Assembly: GCA_964536965.1 (NCBI GenBank)
Contig: CAZIAL010000018.1
Location: forward strand, 1-64,000
From: JACMQW01 sp964536965
GTDB lineage: Bacteria > Bdellovibrionota > UBA1018
Direction of reading: 5' to 3'
DNA: 64,000 bases
Numbering within the stretch: position 1 is the stretch's first letter; every line of letters begins with the position of its first letter. The notes beneath the pieces were generated by a model. The model searched no databases, had not been told where the DNA came from, and was given only the letters and a program-made list of their open reading frames with translations. Below, piece after piece: positions 24,820-32,673 of the stretch. The position numbers and the translations under genes were made by a program.

Positions 24820-24912
24820 ATGCTCAGCACTGGCAGAATCCAGGGGCTCTTCGCCGTCTTCGGCCCCGGGGTCTTCATCCTCATGACCTCGCTGGTTAAG
24901 TGGAGTACCTAG
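24820..24912 (+). CDS. Possible 30-aa hydrophobic small protein
   Basis: A 31-codon ORF after the AbgT gene encodes MLSTGRIQGLFAVFGPGVFI and a hydrophobic tail ending LVKWST. It could form one membrane helix. A GGCGAG sequence lies just upstream. It is weakly supported; the rest of the 272-bp gap between abgT and the next gene shows nothing else clear. Confidence 0.3.
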   Translation: MLSTGRIQGLFAVFGPGVFILMTSLVKWST

Positions 24913-25038
24913 TTCGCGGCTCCCAGGGGTGGTGTTTCGGTCGGGGAAAGAGCGGGGGATTCGGGTTTAAGGGGGGAGCGGCCCGATCTGGCAAAAAACG
25001 GCTTTTAAAATTCGGGCTAAAATGAGAAGCGGTGCCCC

Positions 25039-26109
25039 ATGATTTTAGCCGTAGCTCTTTCGTTCTTCCTCGCTTCGCCTGCGCACGCCGATTTCACGCT
25101 CAGCGATCTCGAGGGGATATTGGCCCGGAGTCGGCCGGGGACGGTGGCCGAGACTCTCAAGCTATTGCCCGCCAATTTCCGGCGCGGGGCCGTACTGATG
25201 CGGACGAGCCGGAGCCTGCAGTCCGGGTCGGCGGAGGAGCCGCGGGCGATTCTATCGAATGCCGATGGTTCGTTCGTGCTGACCTTCAACGGTCACGGCG
25301 ATGACAGTCACGGGACGCTCGAGATGATGAGCTTCGATCATCGGCAGCGGCGATTCGAGTTTTCCGAAGTCACTTTCGATCGGGTCCAGGGGCCCCAATT
25401 GCGTCGGGAGGCCGGTCGCTGCGCGGGATGCCACGGTTCGGAGGAGGATCCGCACCCGATCTTCGAGCCGTTTGCGAAATGGCCGGGCGCCTACGGCGAG
25501 CAGGACGAGCGGTTGGATGCCGCGACGGAGCTTCCTTTGTTTCGATCGTTCCTCGAGCGGTCGGTGACGAGTCCGCTTTATTCGTCATTGGTCGACCTGG
25601 ATCGTACCCATCTCTCTCGCGATGAAACCGGACGGATGGCCGGCCGCCCGAATTCGCGGCTGCTGCGAAAACTCACGCGGCTGAACCTTACGCGAATTGC
25701 GGACCGCGTGGTGCGGAGTCCTCGTTATCTCGAGATTCGGATCGATCTTCTGGCTACGCTTTACTGCGTGGGGACGCCGACCTTTCGCGAGGATTTTATG
25801 CGAGGGATTCGTCTTCCGGAGGAGGTCGTCGGGCTTGAAAAGGATGCGAATCGTTACGCGAGCTCCGCGATCGGGTTCTTCTGGCTTCTCGCCCGCTCGG
25901 ATCTCGCCGGGAACTGGAATATGGGCTTCGGGGATTTCTCGAATACGCTCGGCGTTCGTTTACCGCCCGCCGACGGGGAGTACGGGAGCGGAACCCAGGA
26001 GCTTGCACGCGCGTTGGCGCAGCGGGATCCTTTTATCGCGGAGCTGGTCGGAGCGGATGGGCGGAAGACTCCGAGCTGCGCGGAGCTGAAGACGTTAGGT
26101 TCGCGATAG
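25039..26109 (+). CDS. Secreted protein with a single CxxCH heme-c motif
   Basis: The 356-aa protein has a short signal peptide (MILAVALSFFLASPAHA) and one CAGCH motif near residue 130 (EAGRCAGCHGSEEDPHPIFE), the covalent heme-c attachment pattern. The rest is not a classical cytochrome: a ~110-aa N-terminal region and a helical C-terminal region (RYLEIRIDLLATLYC, YASSAIGFFWLLARSDLAGN). Two further cysteines (TLYCVG and PSCAEL) could bridge. It probably works in the periplasm or on the surface. Its partner and role are unknown, and it is flanked by unrelated genes. Confidence 0.75.
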   Translation: MILAVALSFFLASPAHADFTLSDLEGILARSRPGTVAETLKLLPANFRRGAVLMRTSRSLQSGSAEEPRAILSNADGSFVLTFNGHGDDSHGTLEMMSFDHRQRRFEFSEVTFDRVQGPQLRREAGRCAGCHGSEEDPHPIFEPFAKWPGAYGEQDERLDAATELPLFRSFLERSVTSPLYSSLVDLDRTHLSRDETGRMAGRPNSRLLRKLTRLNLTRIADRVVRSPRYLEIRIDLLATLYCVGTPTFREDFMRGIRLPEEVVGLEKDANRYASSAIGFFWLLARSDLAGNWNMGFGDFSNTLGVRLPPADGEYGSGTQELARALAQRDPFIAELVGADGRKTPSCAELKTLGSR

Positions 26110-26146
26110 ATTCGGCGGCGGGCTGCGACACCCTTCCTAGAATCGC

Positions 26147-26626
26147 TTAGCCGGCGTCGAAGGCGGCCTTAAGTCGTTTCATGTCGAGTTTCTTCATTTT
26201 CCACATCTCGTTCATCATCGCTTCTTTCTTGGCCTTATGCTTCGTGGTGTTCCACTGGTCGAAGTGGGACGGAACGATTTGCCAGCGGACTCCGAAACGA
26301 TCGACGACCCAGCCGCATTCCAAGGGTTTCCCACCGCCGGAGGAGAGCTTCCTCCAGTAGGTATCGATTTCGCGCTGGGTTTTACATGGGACCACGAACG
26401 AGACCGATTCGTTGAATGGCATTTCGACGTAACCGTTTAAGAGCATGAGCTTCTGGCCGAGGATCGTGAGGTGAGCCGTCAGGACGGAGCCTTCTTTTAC
26501 GCCCATGGGGTTCTTTCCCCAGTAGGCGAACTTGCCGACCTTGGTTCCTTTAAAGACGGATTTGTAGAATTTCACCATCTCGGCGGCGCTTTGGTTCGAC
26601 CAGATACAGGCGTAGGCTTTGAGCAT
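26147..26626 (-). CDS. PhnB-like VOC (glyoxalase-fold) protein
   Basis: The 159-aa protein belongs to the PhnB/3-demethylubiquinone-9-methyltransferase-like VOC group: CIWSNQSAAEMVKFYKSVFK, LTILGQKLMLLNGYVEMPFN, SFVVPCKTQREIDTYWRKLS, ECGWVVDRFGVRWQIVPS. These small dimeric proteins have few known substrates. The C-terminal ~35 residues are Lys/Met-rich (MMNEMWKMKKLDMKRLKAAF), as in relatives. It stands alone on the minus strand. Confidence 0.88.
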   Translation of the reverse strand: MLKAYACIWSNQSAAEMVKFYKSVFKGTKVGKFAYWGKNPMGVKEGSVLTAHLTILGQKLMLLNGYVEMPFNESVSFVVPCKTQREIDTYWRKLSSGGGKPLECGWVVDRFGVRWQIVPSHFDQWNTTKHKAKKEAMMNEMWKMKKLDMKRLKAAFDAG

Positions 26627-26711
26627 TCGAGGAATCTCCTGGAGAAAGCTTAGCTTGGACTCTGGGATTGTCTAGGTCGAGGGCGGCGATTCTTTTATGC
26701 AGCCGCGCGCT

Positions 26712-27905
26712 TTAGCGTTTGAGGAGGAAGCTCCAGTTCCGATGCTGCGGCTGGGCCTTTTCGAGCGTGTAGATTCGGCGGAGGTAGTCCAGCGTGACGA
26801 TCTGGAAACCTTTTTCTCCGTCGGTTTTTCCGCGGGCGTCGAGGCCGAAGGCGCCCCAGGAGTTCTGGATGACGAATCCGTCGAGTCGTTTCGTGGATGC
26901 GGAAAGGGCTTCGTTTACGATGAGCACCGCGTGTCCGCCCGCGGGCGGGCAGGCTTTTCCTTCGCAGAGGGTGTTCTGCAGGATGCCGGTCGTTTTCGCG
27001 GCCGTCGAGTAGTCTGCATAGAGGACGAAGGCGAGCTGGACGGGACGGTCTTGGGCGAGGGACTCGCGAAGGAGGGCGAATCGCTCCGCTTCGTTTTCCG
27101 GGGTGACTTCCAGGAGTTGGTAATCCGAGCGTTTGAAGCCCAGGTAGTCGCGGGCGAAGGTTTTCGGGTCGTGGGTGATGCCGTCGTGCGCGAATCCGGA
27201 GCGGTAGACGTCGAGTAACGTCTTTGCGAGCTTGCCCGGAGTGCTCGGGTCGAGTTCGTTGGTGTATACGCGCGCGAGGGCTTCGAGCATCGGACGCGCC
27301 AGGGGCTCGGTCGTATAGGTGCCGTCGGCTTTGCGTTTCCGGAACGCTTTGTTTTTCACGGGGTCGCGCAGAGTCTGGTTAATGAATCTGCGGACGCGGC
27401 CTTCGATCCGGCTCGCGAAGAATCCTTTCGCAGACTTAAAGGCGAATGCGGACTCGGGGACGATACCGTATTTTTCGATCAGATCCATTCCGAGGTTTAA
27501 GTCGGGAGCGCCTTCGGCGGGGTGGAAGAAGAAGGTGACCAGGGCGCCGTTGAGAAGATCGCGTCCAGGGCGGGGACTGTCCTGGCCCTCGGGGGCTGCC
27601 TTTTCCATGGTGAAGAACTGCGGCGCCATTTTTAGGAGCTGTTCGTAGATGTGGAAGAAGCCGATGTACTCTTCGGAGAGGTCCGTGCGGATGCCGCGTT
27701 CGCGGAGGAGTTCCGCTTCGAGCATCGCGGTCGTCGAGTAAGCCCAACAGAATCCGGTCTTTCCTTGGTCGCGGATTTCGCTGTGGGTGACGGGGTCGGA
27801 AATGAGGAAGTCCGCGGGGGTTTTCGGGGGCTCGGTCGCTAGGGCCGGGAGCGCGATGAAAAGGGTGGCGACGAAGACGGACTTCCGGAGGTTTTTCGAT
27901 AACAT
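26712..27905 (-). CDS. Secreted C1-family (papain-fold) cysteine protease
   Basis: The protein is about 397 aa with a signal peptide (MLSKNLRKSVFVATLFIALPALA). Its catalytic core shows the C1 order: IRDQGKTGFCWAYSTTAMLE (Gln and nucleophile Cys), GGHAVLIVNEAL (His) and GFVIQNSWGAFG (Asn). The long insertion between Cys and His (~200 residues) is larger than in papain and resembles bleomycin-hydrolase/PepC-type proteins, but here the enzyme is exported. The start at 27905 gives a clean signal peptide; a TTG at 27941 is possible. It is likely an extracellular or periplasmic protease, which would suit predation or nutrient scavenging. Confidence 0.85.
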   Translation of the reverse strand: MLSKNLRKSVFVATLFIALPALATEPPKTPADFLISDPVTHSEIRDQGKTGFCWAYSTTAMLEAELLRERGIRTDLSEEYIGFFHIYEQLLKMAPQFFTMEKAAPEGQDSPRPGRDLLNGALVTFFFHPAEGAPDLNLGMDLIEKYGIVPESAFAFKSAKGFFASRIEGRVRRFINQTLRDPVKNKAFRKRKADGTYTTEPLARPMLEALARVYTNELDPSTPGKLAKTLLDVYRSGFAHDGITHDPKTFARDYLGFKRSDYQLLEVTPENEAERFALLRESLAQDRPVQLAFVLYADYSTAAKTTGILQNTLCEGKACPPAGGHAVLIVNEALSASTKRLDGFVIQNSWGAFGLDARGKTDGEKGFQIVTLDYLRRIYTLEKAQPQHRNWSFLLKR

Positions 27906-28018
27906 GGGGGAGTGAGTACCGGGAATGGGAAGCTGCGTCAACCTCGGTACTTTCGCTTTAAGTCTGAGGGTTTAGACCCGGTTTCTTCGACCTCCGGATG
28001 CAGGGCCGGTCGGTCTAT

Positions 28019-28996
28019 CTAAATCAGTTCCAGGAGTTCGGAGGTGGTGCGGGCCTGCTTGACCGCCGACCGCACTTGGCGTGGGACCTCGTCGGAGATG
28101 TCACGGACCATGCTGACCCATTGTCTGACCCGACTCGGGATGAATCCGGAGTTCGCGGCCCGGTCCTGCATGAGGGTCGCATAACGTGCGATTGCCAGTC
28201 GCAGTCGATCGGAGGGTTGCGCGGGAATATCCGTTCGAACGGAAGGAAGGGAGAGCGAAGCGCGGATGTCGTGGGCGAGAAACGGGTTTTTTAGAATTCC
28301 GCGGCCGATCATGAAGTGCCGGCAGCCCGTCTCCGCGGCGCAGCGAGTGACGTCTTCGGCTGAAAACAGATCGCCGTTCGCAATCACGGGAATCGACCGT
28401 CGGGCCTTCACTCGCGCGACCGCATCCCAGTGGACTCCGGGTCGGTAGCCCTCGAGCTTGGTGCGCGCATGGATCGTAATCCAGCTGGCGCCACCGTCTT
28501 CGACCGCGCGAGCGATCTCGTCGACTTCGTCGGGGCTTTCCCATCCGAGTCGGATTTTCGCCGACACGGGGATCGATGGGGTCACGGCTTTACGAACGGC
28601 GCTTAAGATCTCGGTGATCGCGCACGGGGTTCGGAGGAGGGCAGCGCCGCCGGATCGGCGGAGAATAGTGGGGGCGGGGCACCCGAAGTTAATGTCGATC
28701 GCGCGGGCGCCGGCGATACAGCCTTCGATCGCGGTTTCGGCCATCTGTTCGGGGGAGTCGCCCAACAGTTGCAACTGCAAGGGGAGGAGAGTGTTGCCGA
28801 AAATCGGGCCGTTAAGATCGGGGATCTCGCGGAGAATCTGCGCGCCCGGGACGACGTGCTGGCCGACGCGGACGAATTCGGAGACGCCGTAGTCGAAGCC
28901 CCCGAGGTCGGCGATCAGCGCACGCATCGGTGCATCCATCACGCCTTCCATGGGCGCGAGCACGAGGGCCGGTCGATTTGGGTCGAGGAAGCTCAT
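28019..28996 (-). CDS. tRNA-dihydrouridine synthase (DusC-like)
   Basis: The ~325-aa TIM-barrel flavoprotein shows Dus motifs: LVLAPMEGVMDAPMRALIAD, IDINFGCPAPTILRRSGGAA (catalytic Cys), SAKIRLGWESPD, WITIHARTKLEGYRPGVHWD and IGRGILKNPFLAHDI. The APMEGV form and length suggest the DusC (U16) subgroup, but I keep the assignment general. It reduces uridine to dihydrouridine in tRNA D loops with FMN and NADPH. The MSFLDP start at 28996 is chosen; a GTG at 29035 is an alternative. Confidence 0.9.
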   Translation of the reverse strand: MSFLDPNRPALVLAPMEGVMDAPMRALIADLGGFDYGVSEFVRVGQHVVPGAQILREIPDLNGPIFGNTLLPLQLQLLGDSPEQMAETAIEGCIAGARAIDINFGCPAPTILRRSGGAALLRTPCAITEILSAVRKAVTPSIPVSAKIRLGWESPDEVDEIARAVEDGGASWITIHARTKLEGYRPGVHWDAVARVKARRSIPVIANGDLFSAEDVTRCAAETGCRHFMIGRGILKNPFLAHDIRASLSLPSVRTDIPAQPSDRLRLAIARYATLMQDRAANSGFIPSRVRQWVSMVRDISDEVPRQVRSAVKQARTTSELLELI

Positions 28997-29075
28997 CGGG
29001 GGGGAACGTAGCACAGAATGGTTGCAGCGGAACACCCGTCACGAAGAGGGAGGGCAGCGTGACTCGGGAAGATAT

Positions 29076-29531
29076 CTACTTTAGTTGTGAGCTCTTCCAT
29101 CGCGCGACTACGTCGATTCCTTTTTTGCGACGACTTTCCAAGTGCTGAAACCATCGATCAGATAGTTGGGTGAACTCCACATAGTTCCCGTCGGGATCTC
29201 GTAAAGCGGTCATCAGCGAAAATCCAGTATCCTTTGGAGAGTATTCCAGCTTTATCCCTTTGGACTCGATTTTCTTCACGAAGGCACTCATGTCGAAAAC
29301 AGTGAAGGCGAGTTTGACCGATCCGACCCCGGAACCAGCGCCTTCGAAATTGGCGGTCGGATGAATCGCAAAATGGAGGTCGCCCAACTCGCATCCGTAA
29401 TGGGGAGCGGTTTCGCCGTGCTCTTCATCTTCCAGTGGAAGACCGATCGTATCGCGATAGAATGCCGCCAGTTTTTTAGGGTCCTTTGAGACCAATAGGA
29501 CCGCACTTAAGAACTCGATTGTTTCAGCCAT
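29076..29531 (-). CDS. VOC-family glyoxalase-fold protein
   Basis: The 151-aa protein matches the glyoxalase/bleomycin-resistance fold: FLSAVLLVSKDPKKLAAFYR, YGCELGDLHFAIHPTANFE, VGSVKLAFTVFDMSAFVKKI and FSLMTALRDPDGNYVEFTQL. The last motif carries the C-terminal Glu metal ligand, and His residues near HFAIHP could complete the site. Substrate unknown. It is the last ordinary gene before the accessory region. Confidence 0.9.
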   Translation of the reverse strand: MAETIEFLSAVLLVSKDPKKLAAFYRDTIGLPLEDEEHGETAPHYGCELGDLHFAIHPTANFEGAGSGVGSVKLAFTVFDMSAFVKKIESKGIKLEYSPKDTGFSLMTALRDPDGNYVEFTQLSDRWFQHLESRRKKGIDVVARWKSSQLK

Positions 29532-29606
29532 TTTTCCTCACATTTCTTTTGGACACCGTTTTCCAAAGCCCCGGAAATTACACAAACACCACGGAACCAC
29601 GAATGC

Positions 29607-29658
29607 AAGGAGGGGCCTAAGTACCGTTGAATCTAATCAAAGACTTAGGCCCCTCCTT
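29607..29658. repeat. 16-bp perfect inverted repeat beside the first tmRNA-like repeat
   Basis: Arms 29607-29622 and 29643-29658 pair perfectly around a 20-nt loop and would form a strong stem-loop. It lies 11 bp beyond the CCA-like end of the 96-bp repeat, the position a terminator takes after a tRNA or tmRNA, but only TTTT on the plus-strand side resembles a T tract. Nothing else was seen between 29532 and 29670. Confidence 0.7.
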
Positions 29659-29669
29659 GGTTCCAATTT

Positions 29670-29765
29670 TGGTGGAGACGCAGGGAATCGCCCCCTCGCA
29701 CCTCGGGCTCCTGCCCTCGGACCGGGGGCGGGCTCCGGGCTAAGCCGCGCGTCGTGCGCGTCTTA
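29670..29765 (-). repeat. 96-bp direct repeat, copy 1, with tmRNA-3'-end-like terminus
   Basis: This is identical over 96 bp to 32463-32558. Read on the minus strand, its last 30 bases match the tmRNA 3' end (35570-35599) at 26 positions, including CGTCTCCACCA, with the T-loop TTCGATT changed to GGCGATT. It is not a complete tRNA or tmRNA. It looks like an attachment-site-derived remnant at the edge of an accessory cassette. Confidence 0.85.
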
Positions 29766-29867
29766 CCGCCCAGGGCCTTATCGACCGTATATGGATATGA
29801 CTTCTTGAGCTTCAAGTCCTGTCGAGTCGCTTAGAAGTATCCAGCAAGACTAAGAGTCCGGACGATT

Positions 29868-30188
29868 TCACTCTTCGCCGGTCACTTGCGCATCAGTGCA
29901 TCCCTGCAAAGTTCGCATCGATCCGGCTGTCGGGGACGCGATCACTTTGTAAGTAGTCCGTCGATTCACGACGACCAGTAGGTCGATGCCATTACTCGCC
30001 GAAATCGAGTCGCGTGTGACTTGGACATCGGGCACCTCGGTGAGGCCATATGATTTTGAGAAGGCGTCTAAACTCGCTTGCACCCCGAGACTAATGCACT
30101 CGCTCATGCCGCCGTTGCCCTGGGCGGCCGACGCGACACCTCCAATAAGGAGAGCAAAGACACTGATTGTTTGCGTGTACTTTTTCAT
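29868..30188 (-). CDS. Small secreted protein (cassette 1)
   Basis: A 106-aa protein with a clear signal peptide (MKKYTQTISVFALLIGGVASAA) and about 85 mature residues containing two cysteines (SECIS and QGCTD), probably a disulfide. No family recognised. Its ATG follows the upstream gene's stop by two bases and has AAGGAA before it, so it is translated with that gene. Third gene of the regulator-secreted protein operon. Confidence 0.75.
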   Translation of the reverse strand: MKKYTQTISVFALLIGGVASAAQGNGGMSECISLGVQASLDAFSKSYGLTEVPDVQVTRDSISASNGIDLLVVVNRRTTYKVIASPTAGSMRTLQGCTDAQVTGEE

Positions 30189-30190
30189 TT

Positions 30191-31243
30191 TTAGTTCCTT
30201 CCGTAGTTGACGTTGAGCGGAATTAGTTTATTGAAAAATGCCCTCTGGGTGGGCTGGCCCCGATAGTCGATGATGTCGCCATCAATTCCATGGGCCACCA
30301 AATGAAAATCCTGGGTTACCGGCTGAGTCATCTGATCAGGAAAGAAAATGATCAGCCGGGCTTGAGGCGTGGGCGAAGCATCATTCCAGTACGTGTGAAT
30401 CATTTTGCGGCACTTGAAATGCGAGGTCTTATGCCCAAGGACGATTCCAGTATCTGCTACCGCTACGCACTCGTTCGACTTGAACTTAAATTCGGCTTCT
30501 TCTAGCATGATTTCTGCCCACGCCGAGTCTGCCCAGGAACGAAACTCGAAATCGACCCAGTAGCTTCTCTCGAGATCCGTCTGGCTCCAGACTTTCAGCT
30601 GAGCCTTCTCTGGACTGGAAAGCGTATTGCTTCCGAGCATGACAAGTTTCGCAACCAGAGGCCGTATCGAATCAGAGTTCGTGACGGAATTTGCAAACGA
30701 AGCGTAGGTGTACAGCGTCTCGTGCAGTGCGAGTGCCACTTGATCGGGTGCCGAGAGCTTATCGAATAGCTCGCGCACCAAAGAGACATTTCTACCCTGG
30801 CTTCTTAGGGCGACGGCTTCTCGCGATATCGTGCCTCCGGCGCACATATCGGGCAGTGGGCGATAGACCGTATTCGCGTCTGAGGGTAGAATCGTTCCGG
30901 CTCCATTCGTCGTAAAACTGCAGTTCATTTGGGATGGGAAATAGGGACAGGCGCTGGACTTGCTAGCCGCGATGAAAACGTTTGTTGCGCCAGCGTCTTG
31001 GATCCGTTGCTGTGCGAGCTTTAGAGCTTCCGCCGTAGTAGTCGGAAATTGGGCGGCGACTCTCGGATCGCTCGATGCTTCGAAAGTATCGATTAACTTC
31101 GCCCATCGAATGGTTTGGTTGCCATCTTCACGGCAGACCCAGGCACCGCCGCCGTGCGAACCGCTGCTTCCTCCTCCGGCCAAAGCGGCTGTACTGGTTA
31201 GGGCTAAAGCAAAAATGGAAACTGTGCTCTTACTTCTATTCAT
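30191..31243 (-). CDS. Secreted protein with HExxY motif (cassette 1)
   Basis: About 350 aa. A strong ribosome site (AAAGGAG, 7 bp spacing) supports the start at 31243, giving signal peptide MNRSKSTVSIFALALTSTAA. The mature N-terminus is Gly/Ser-rich (GGGSSGSHGGGAWVCREDG). Near the middle, DQVALALHETLYTYASFAN contains HETLY, reminiscent of but not identical to zinc-peptidase HExxH. Six or more cysteines suggest disulfides. Similar GGG-W/A-VCR starts occur, as I recall, in secreted proteins of Bdellovibrio-like bacteria. Function unknown. It overlaps the TIGR02147 gene by 8 bp. Confidence 0.75.
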   Translation of the reverse strand: MNRSKSTVSIFALALTSTAALAGGGSSGSHGGGAWVCREDGNQTIRWAKLIDTFEASSDPRVAAQFPTTTAEALKLAQQRIQDAGATNVFIAASKSSACPYFPSQMNCSFTTNGAGTILPSDANTVYRPLPDMCAGGTISREAVALRSQGRNVSLVRELFDKLSAPDQVALALHETLYTYASFANSVTNSDSIRPLVAKLVMLGSNTLSSPEKAQLKVWSQTDLERSYWVDFEFRSWADSAWAEIMLEEAEFKFKSNECVAVADTGIVLGHKTSHFKCRKMIHTYWNDASPTPQARLIIFFPDQMTQPVTQDFHLVAHGIDGDIIDYRGQPTQRAFFNKLIPLNVNYGRN

Positions 31244-32069
31244 TTTGGACTCCTTTAGTTTCAAGTGGAAATAGTTGGACGGAAAGTTCGTAGACATTTT
31301 TCGGATTTGTTGACCCTAGGAAATCGGTCAGCTCGATCATGAATTTTTCGATTCGTTCCTTGGCCTCGAAAATTTTCGACGGGTCGATCGCGACCGTTCG
31401 CGCGGAGTGGTTACGAATCGTGATTGAATCGGTTTCGAGTGAGTGGAGAGACTTTTCAGTAATCTGTCTTTGTCGCCGCTTCAGAGCGGGGCCTGTAATG
31501 TTCCGATTGGAAGTGTCGACATAGGTATTCGTCTTTTTGAGACGGCCATCCACCTCTTGAAGGAGTTCAAGTTCCTTGAGGCGTTCAATTGCACCGATGG
31601 CCTCCGGAACTGATATTCCCAAGCGCGTCGCAATCCATTCGGGTCGATTTTCGAACGATGGAATGTTGGTCAGTTCGAGAATTGCATAGTGGTACCAATC
31701 CGCGATTACACGGAATAGCTCCATGGAGAGCTCGCGAGACTTTGGGCTACGTACTTCGCTTCTCAAACGGGCAAGGCGTTTTTTTGTTTCCGGCGCGATT
31801 CGTTTAAAACCTTGAGCGACTTTTGCCTCCGCTAGCGAATCGAGAAACTCCTCCTGTTCGCTCGGAGAAAGGTCGAGCTGGTCGAAAAGCTCCGACGCAA
31901 GCTTTTCGGAGAGGGACCTCCGTCCGCTGAGGATCTGGGAAAGCGCACTCGACTCGATGCCAAGCTGTCTTGCGAATGCCCGAAGGCTGTACTTCGGATT
32001 TCGTTCGATCCGCTCGATTAATTTCGCGTTAAGCACGCGACGATAGTGGGGAATTCGATTTGCGTTCAC
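31236..32069 (-). CDS. TIGR02147-family helix-turn-helix regulator (cassette 1)
   Basis: About 277 aa when started at GTG 32069. The N-terminal HTH (NPKYSLRAFARQLGIESSAL, SQILSGRRSLSEKLASEL) and long C-terminal region (ELSMELFRVIADWYHYAILE, FENRPEWIATRLGISVPEA) match TIGR02147, a family I recall as expanded in Fibrobacter and Bdellovibrio. These genes often neighbour secreted proteins of unknown function, as here. An upstream TTG (32120) is possible but would read through inverted repeats that look like operators. It leads a three-gene operon and probably regulates it. Confidence 0.85.
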   Translation of the reverse strand: MNANRIPHYRRVLNAKLIERIERNPKYSLRAFARQLGIESSALSQILSGRRSLSEKLASELFDQLDLSPSEQEEFLDSLAEAKVAQGFKRIAPETKKRLARLRSEVRSPKSRELSMELFRVIADWYHYAILELTNIPSFENRPEWIATRLGISVPEAIGAIERLKELELLQEVDGRLKKTNTYVDTSNRNITGPALKRRQRQITEKSLHSLETDSITIRNHSARTVAIDPSKIFEAKERIEKFMIELTDFLGSTNPKNVYELSVQLFPLETKGVQNE

Positions 32070-32089
32070 GAGGCGCAATATACACACGA

Positions 32090-32128
32090 AATGCGCATTG
32101 AGCCATAAATGCAGCCGCAATGTGCGGC
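32090..32128. promoter_or_regulatory. Inverted repeats upstream of the TIGR02147 regulator
   Basis: Two dyads stand close together: AATGCGCATT (32090-32099) and GCCGCA-ATG-TGCGGC (32114-32128). They lie 21-59 bp upstream of the chosen GTG start and share an ATGCGC/ATGTGCG-like core. They are candidate operators for autoregulation. Confidence 0.45.
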
Positions 32129-32211
32129 ATTTTAAATATCTATTAATTATATAGAGTTATCCACAAAACAGCGAGCTTGGCCCGATAAGGTGACGCACTA
32201 GTTGAGGGTGG

Positions 32212-32400
32212 TCACCCTTTCGCTAACAATCTTTTGATTTTGCCGAAGAAGGCGTTCGGCTCGTACCCATGCGAGGTGGTTGCTCGAATGCCTTGTCGAA
32301 GTGCGAAGTCGCGAAGCTCCGCAAATCTCCCCATCGAGAGCGAAATTTGAATGAGGATTGAAAGGGCTTTCACTAGGTCTGAACTTTTTATCGAGTTCAT
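32212..32400 (-). CDS. Small protein of unknown function (cassette 1)
   Basis: A 62-aa basic protein (MNSIKSSDLVKALSILIQIS, ending FFGKIKRLLAKG) with AGGA six bases before its ATG. The composition is protein-like and no alternative gene occupies the segment. It has one amphipathic or hydrophobic helix (LVKALSILIQISLSM). No family recognised. It may be complete or the remnant of a larger mobile-element gene. Confidence 0.4.
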   Translation of the reverse strand: MNSIKSSDLVKALSILIQISLSMGRFAELRDFALRQGIRATTSHGYEPNAFFGKIKRLLAKG

Positions 32401-32462
32401 TCGTTCGTCCTAGCGTTGTTCGAGAAAACCCACGAGTAGCGCCGCGGTTCCCTCCAAAAAAA

Positions 32463-32558
32463 TGGTGGAGACGCAGGGAATCGCCCCCTCGCACCTCGGG
32501 CTCCTGCCCTCGGACCGGGGGCGGGCTCCGGGCTAAGCCGCGCGTCGTGCGCGTCTTA
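32463..32558 (-). repeat. 96-bp direct repeat, copy 2, with tmRNA-3'-end-like terminus
   Basis: Identical to 29670-29765. It has the same 26-of-30 match to the tmRNA 3' end on the minus strand. The sequence to 32618 is GC-rich and holds a short complement (CGATTCCC and CCACC, 32605-32617) to the repeat start, so a long-range hairpin is possible. No gene is seen between 32401 and 32660. Confidence 0.85.
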
Positions 32559-32618
32559 TCGCGCTCGATCGCTTTGCGATCCATCGCGGCCGCCCTCCGT
32601 CGTTCGATTCCCACCACC

Positions 32619-32673
32619 TCCCAAAATAAAAAACCCGAGTGACCAGAAGGTCACCCGGGTTTTTTATGGTGGA
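32619..32673. repeat. 55-bp terminator-like repeat, copy 1
   Basis: A bidirectional terminator (stem of ACCCGAGTGACC type with A and T tracts on both sides, 32627-32666) followed by TGGTGGA. It is nearly identical to 37878-37932. Read on the minus strand it is TCCACCA (a tRNA-like 3' end) and then a terminator. Confidence 0.75.

Noticed and set aside
29607..29658. Rho-independent terminator at the 16-bp inverted repeat
   Set aside because: The stem is strong, but the loop is 20 nt and there is no T tract on the minus strand; kept as an inverted repeat instead.
29670..29765. Possible tRNA gene at the 96-bp repeat
   Set aside because: Only the T-arm and acceptor 3' strand with CCA resemble a tRNA or tmRNA; anticodon arm, D-arm and a matching 5' acceptor strand are missing, and the T-loop is altered.
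32200..32617. Longer open frame on the minus strand across copy 2 of the 96-bp repeat
   Set aside because: It would translate the repeat as protein; low-complexity Arg-rich composition and no family.
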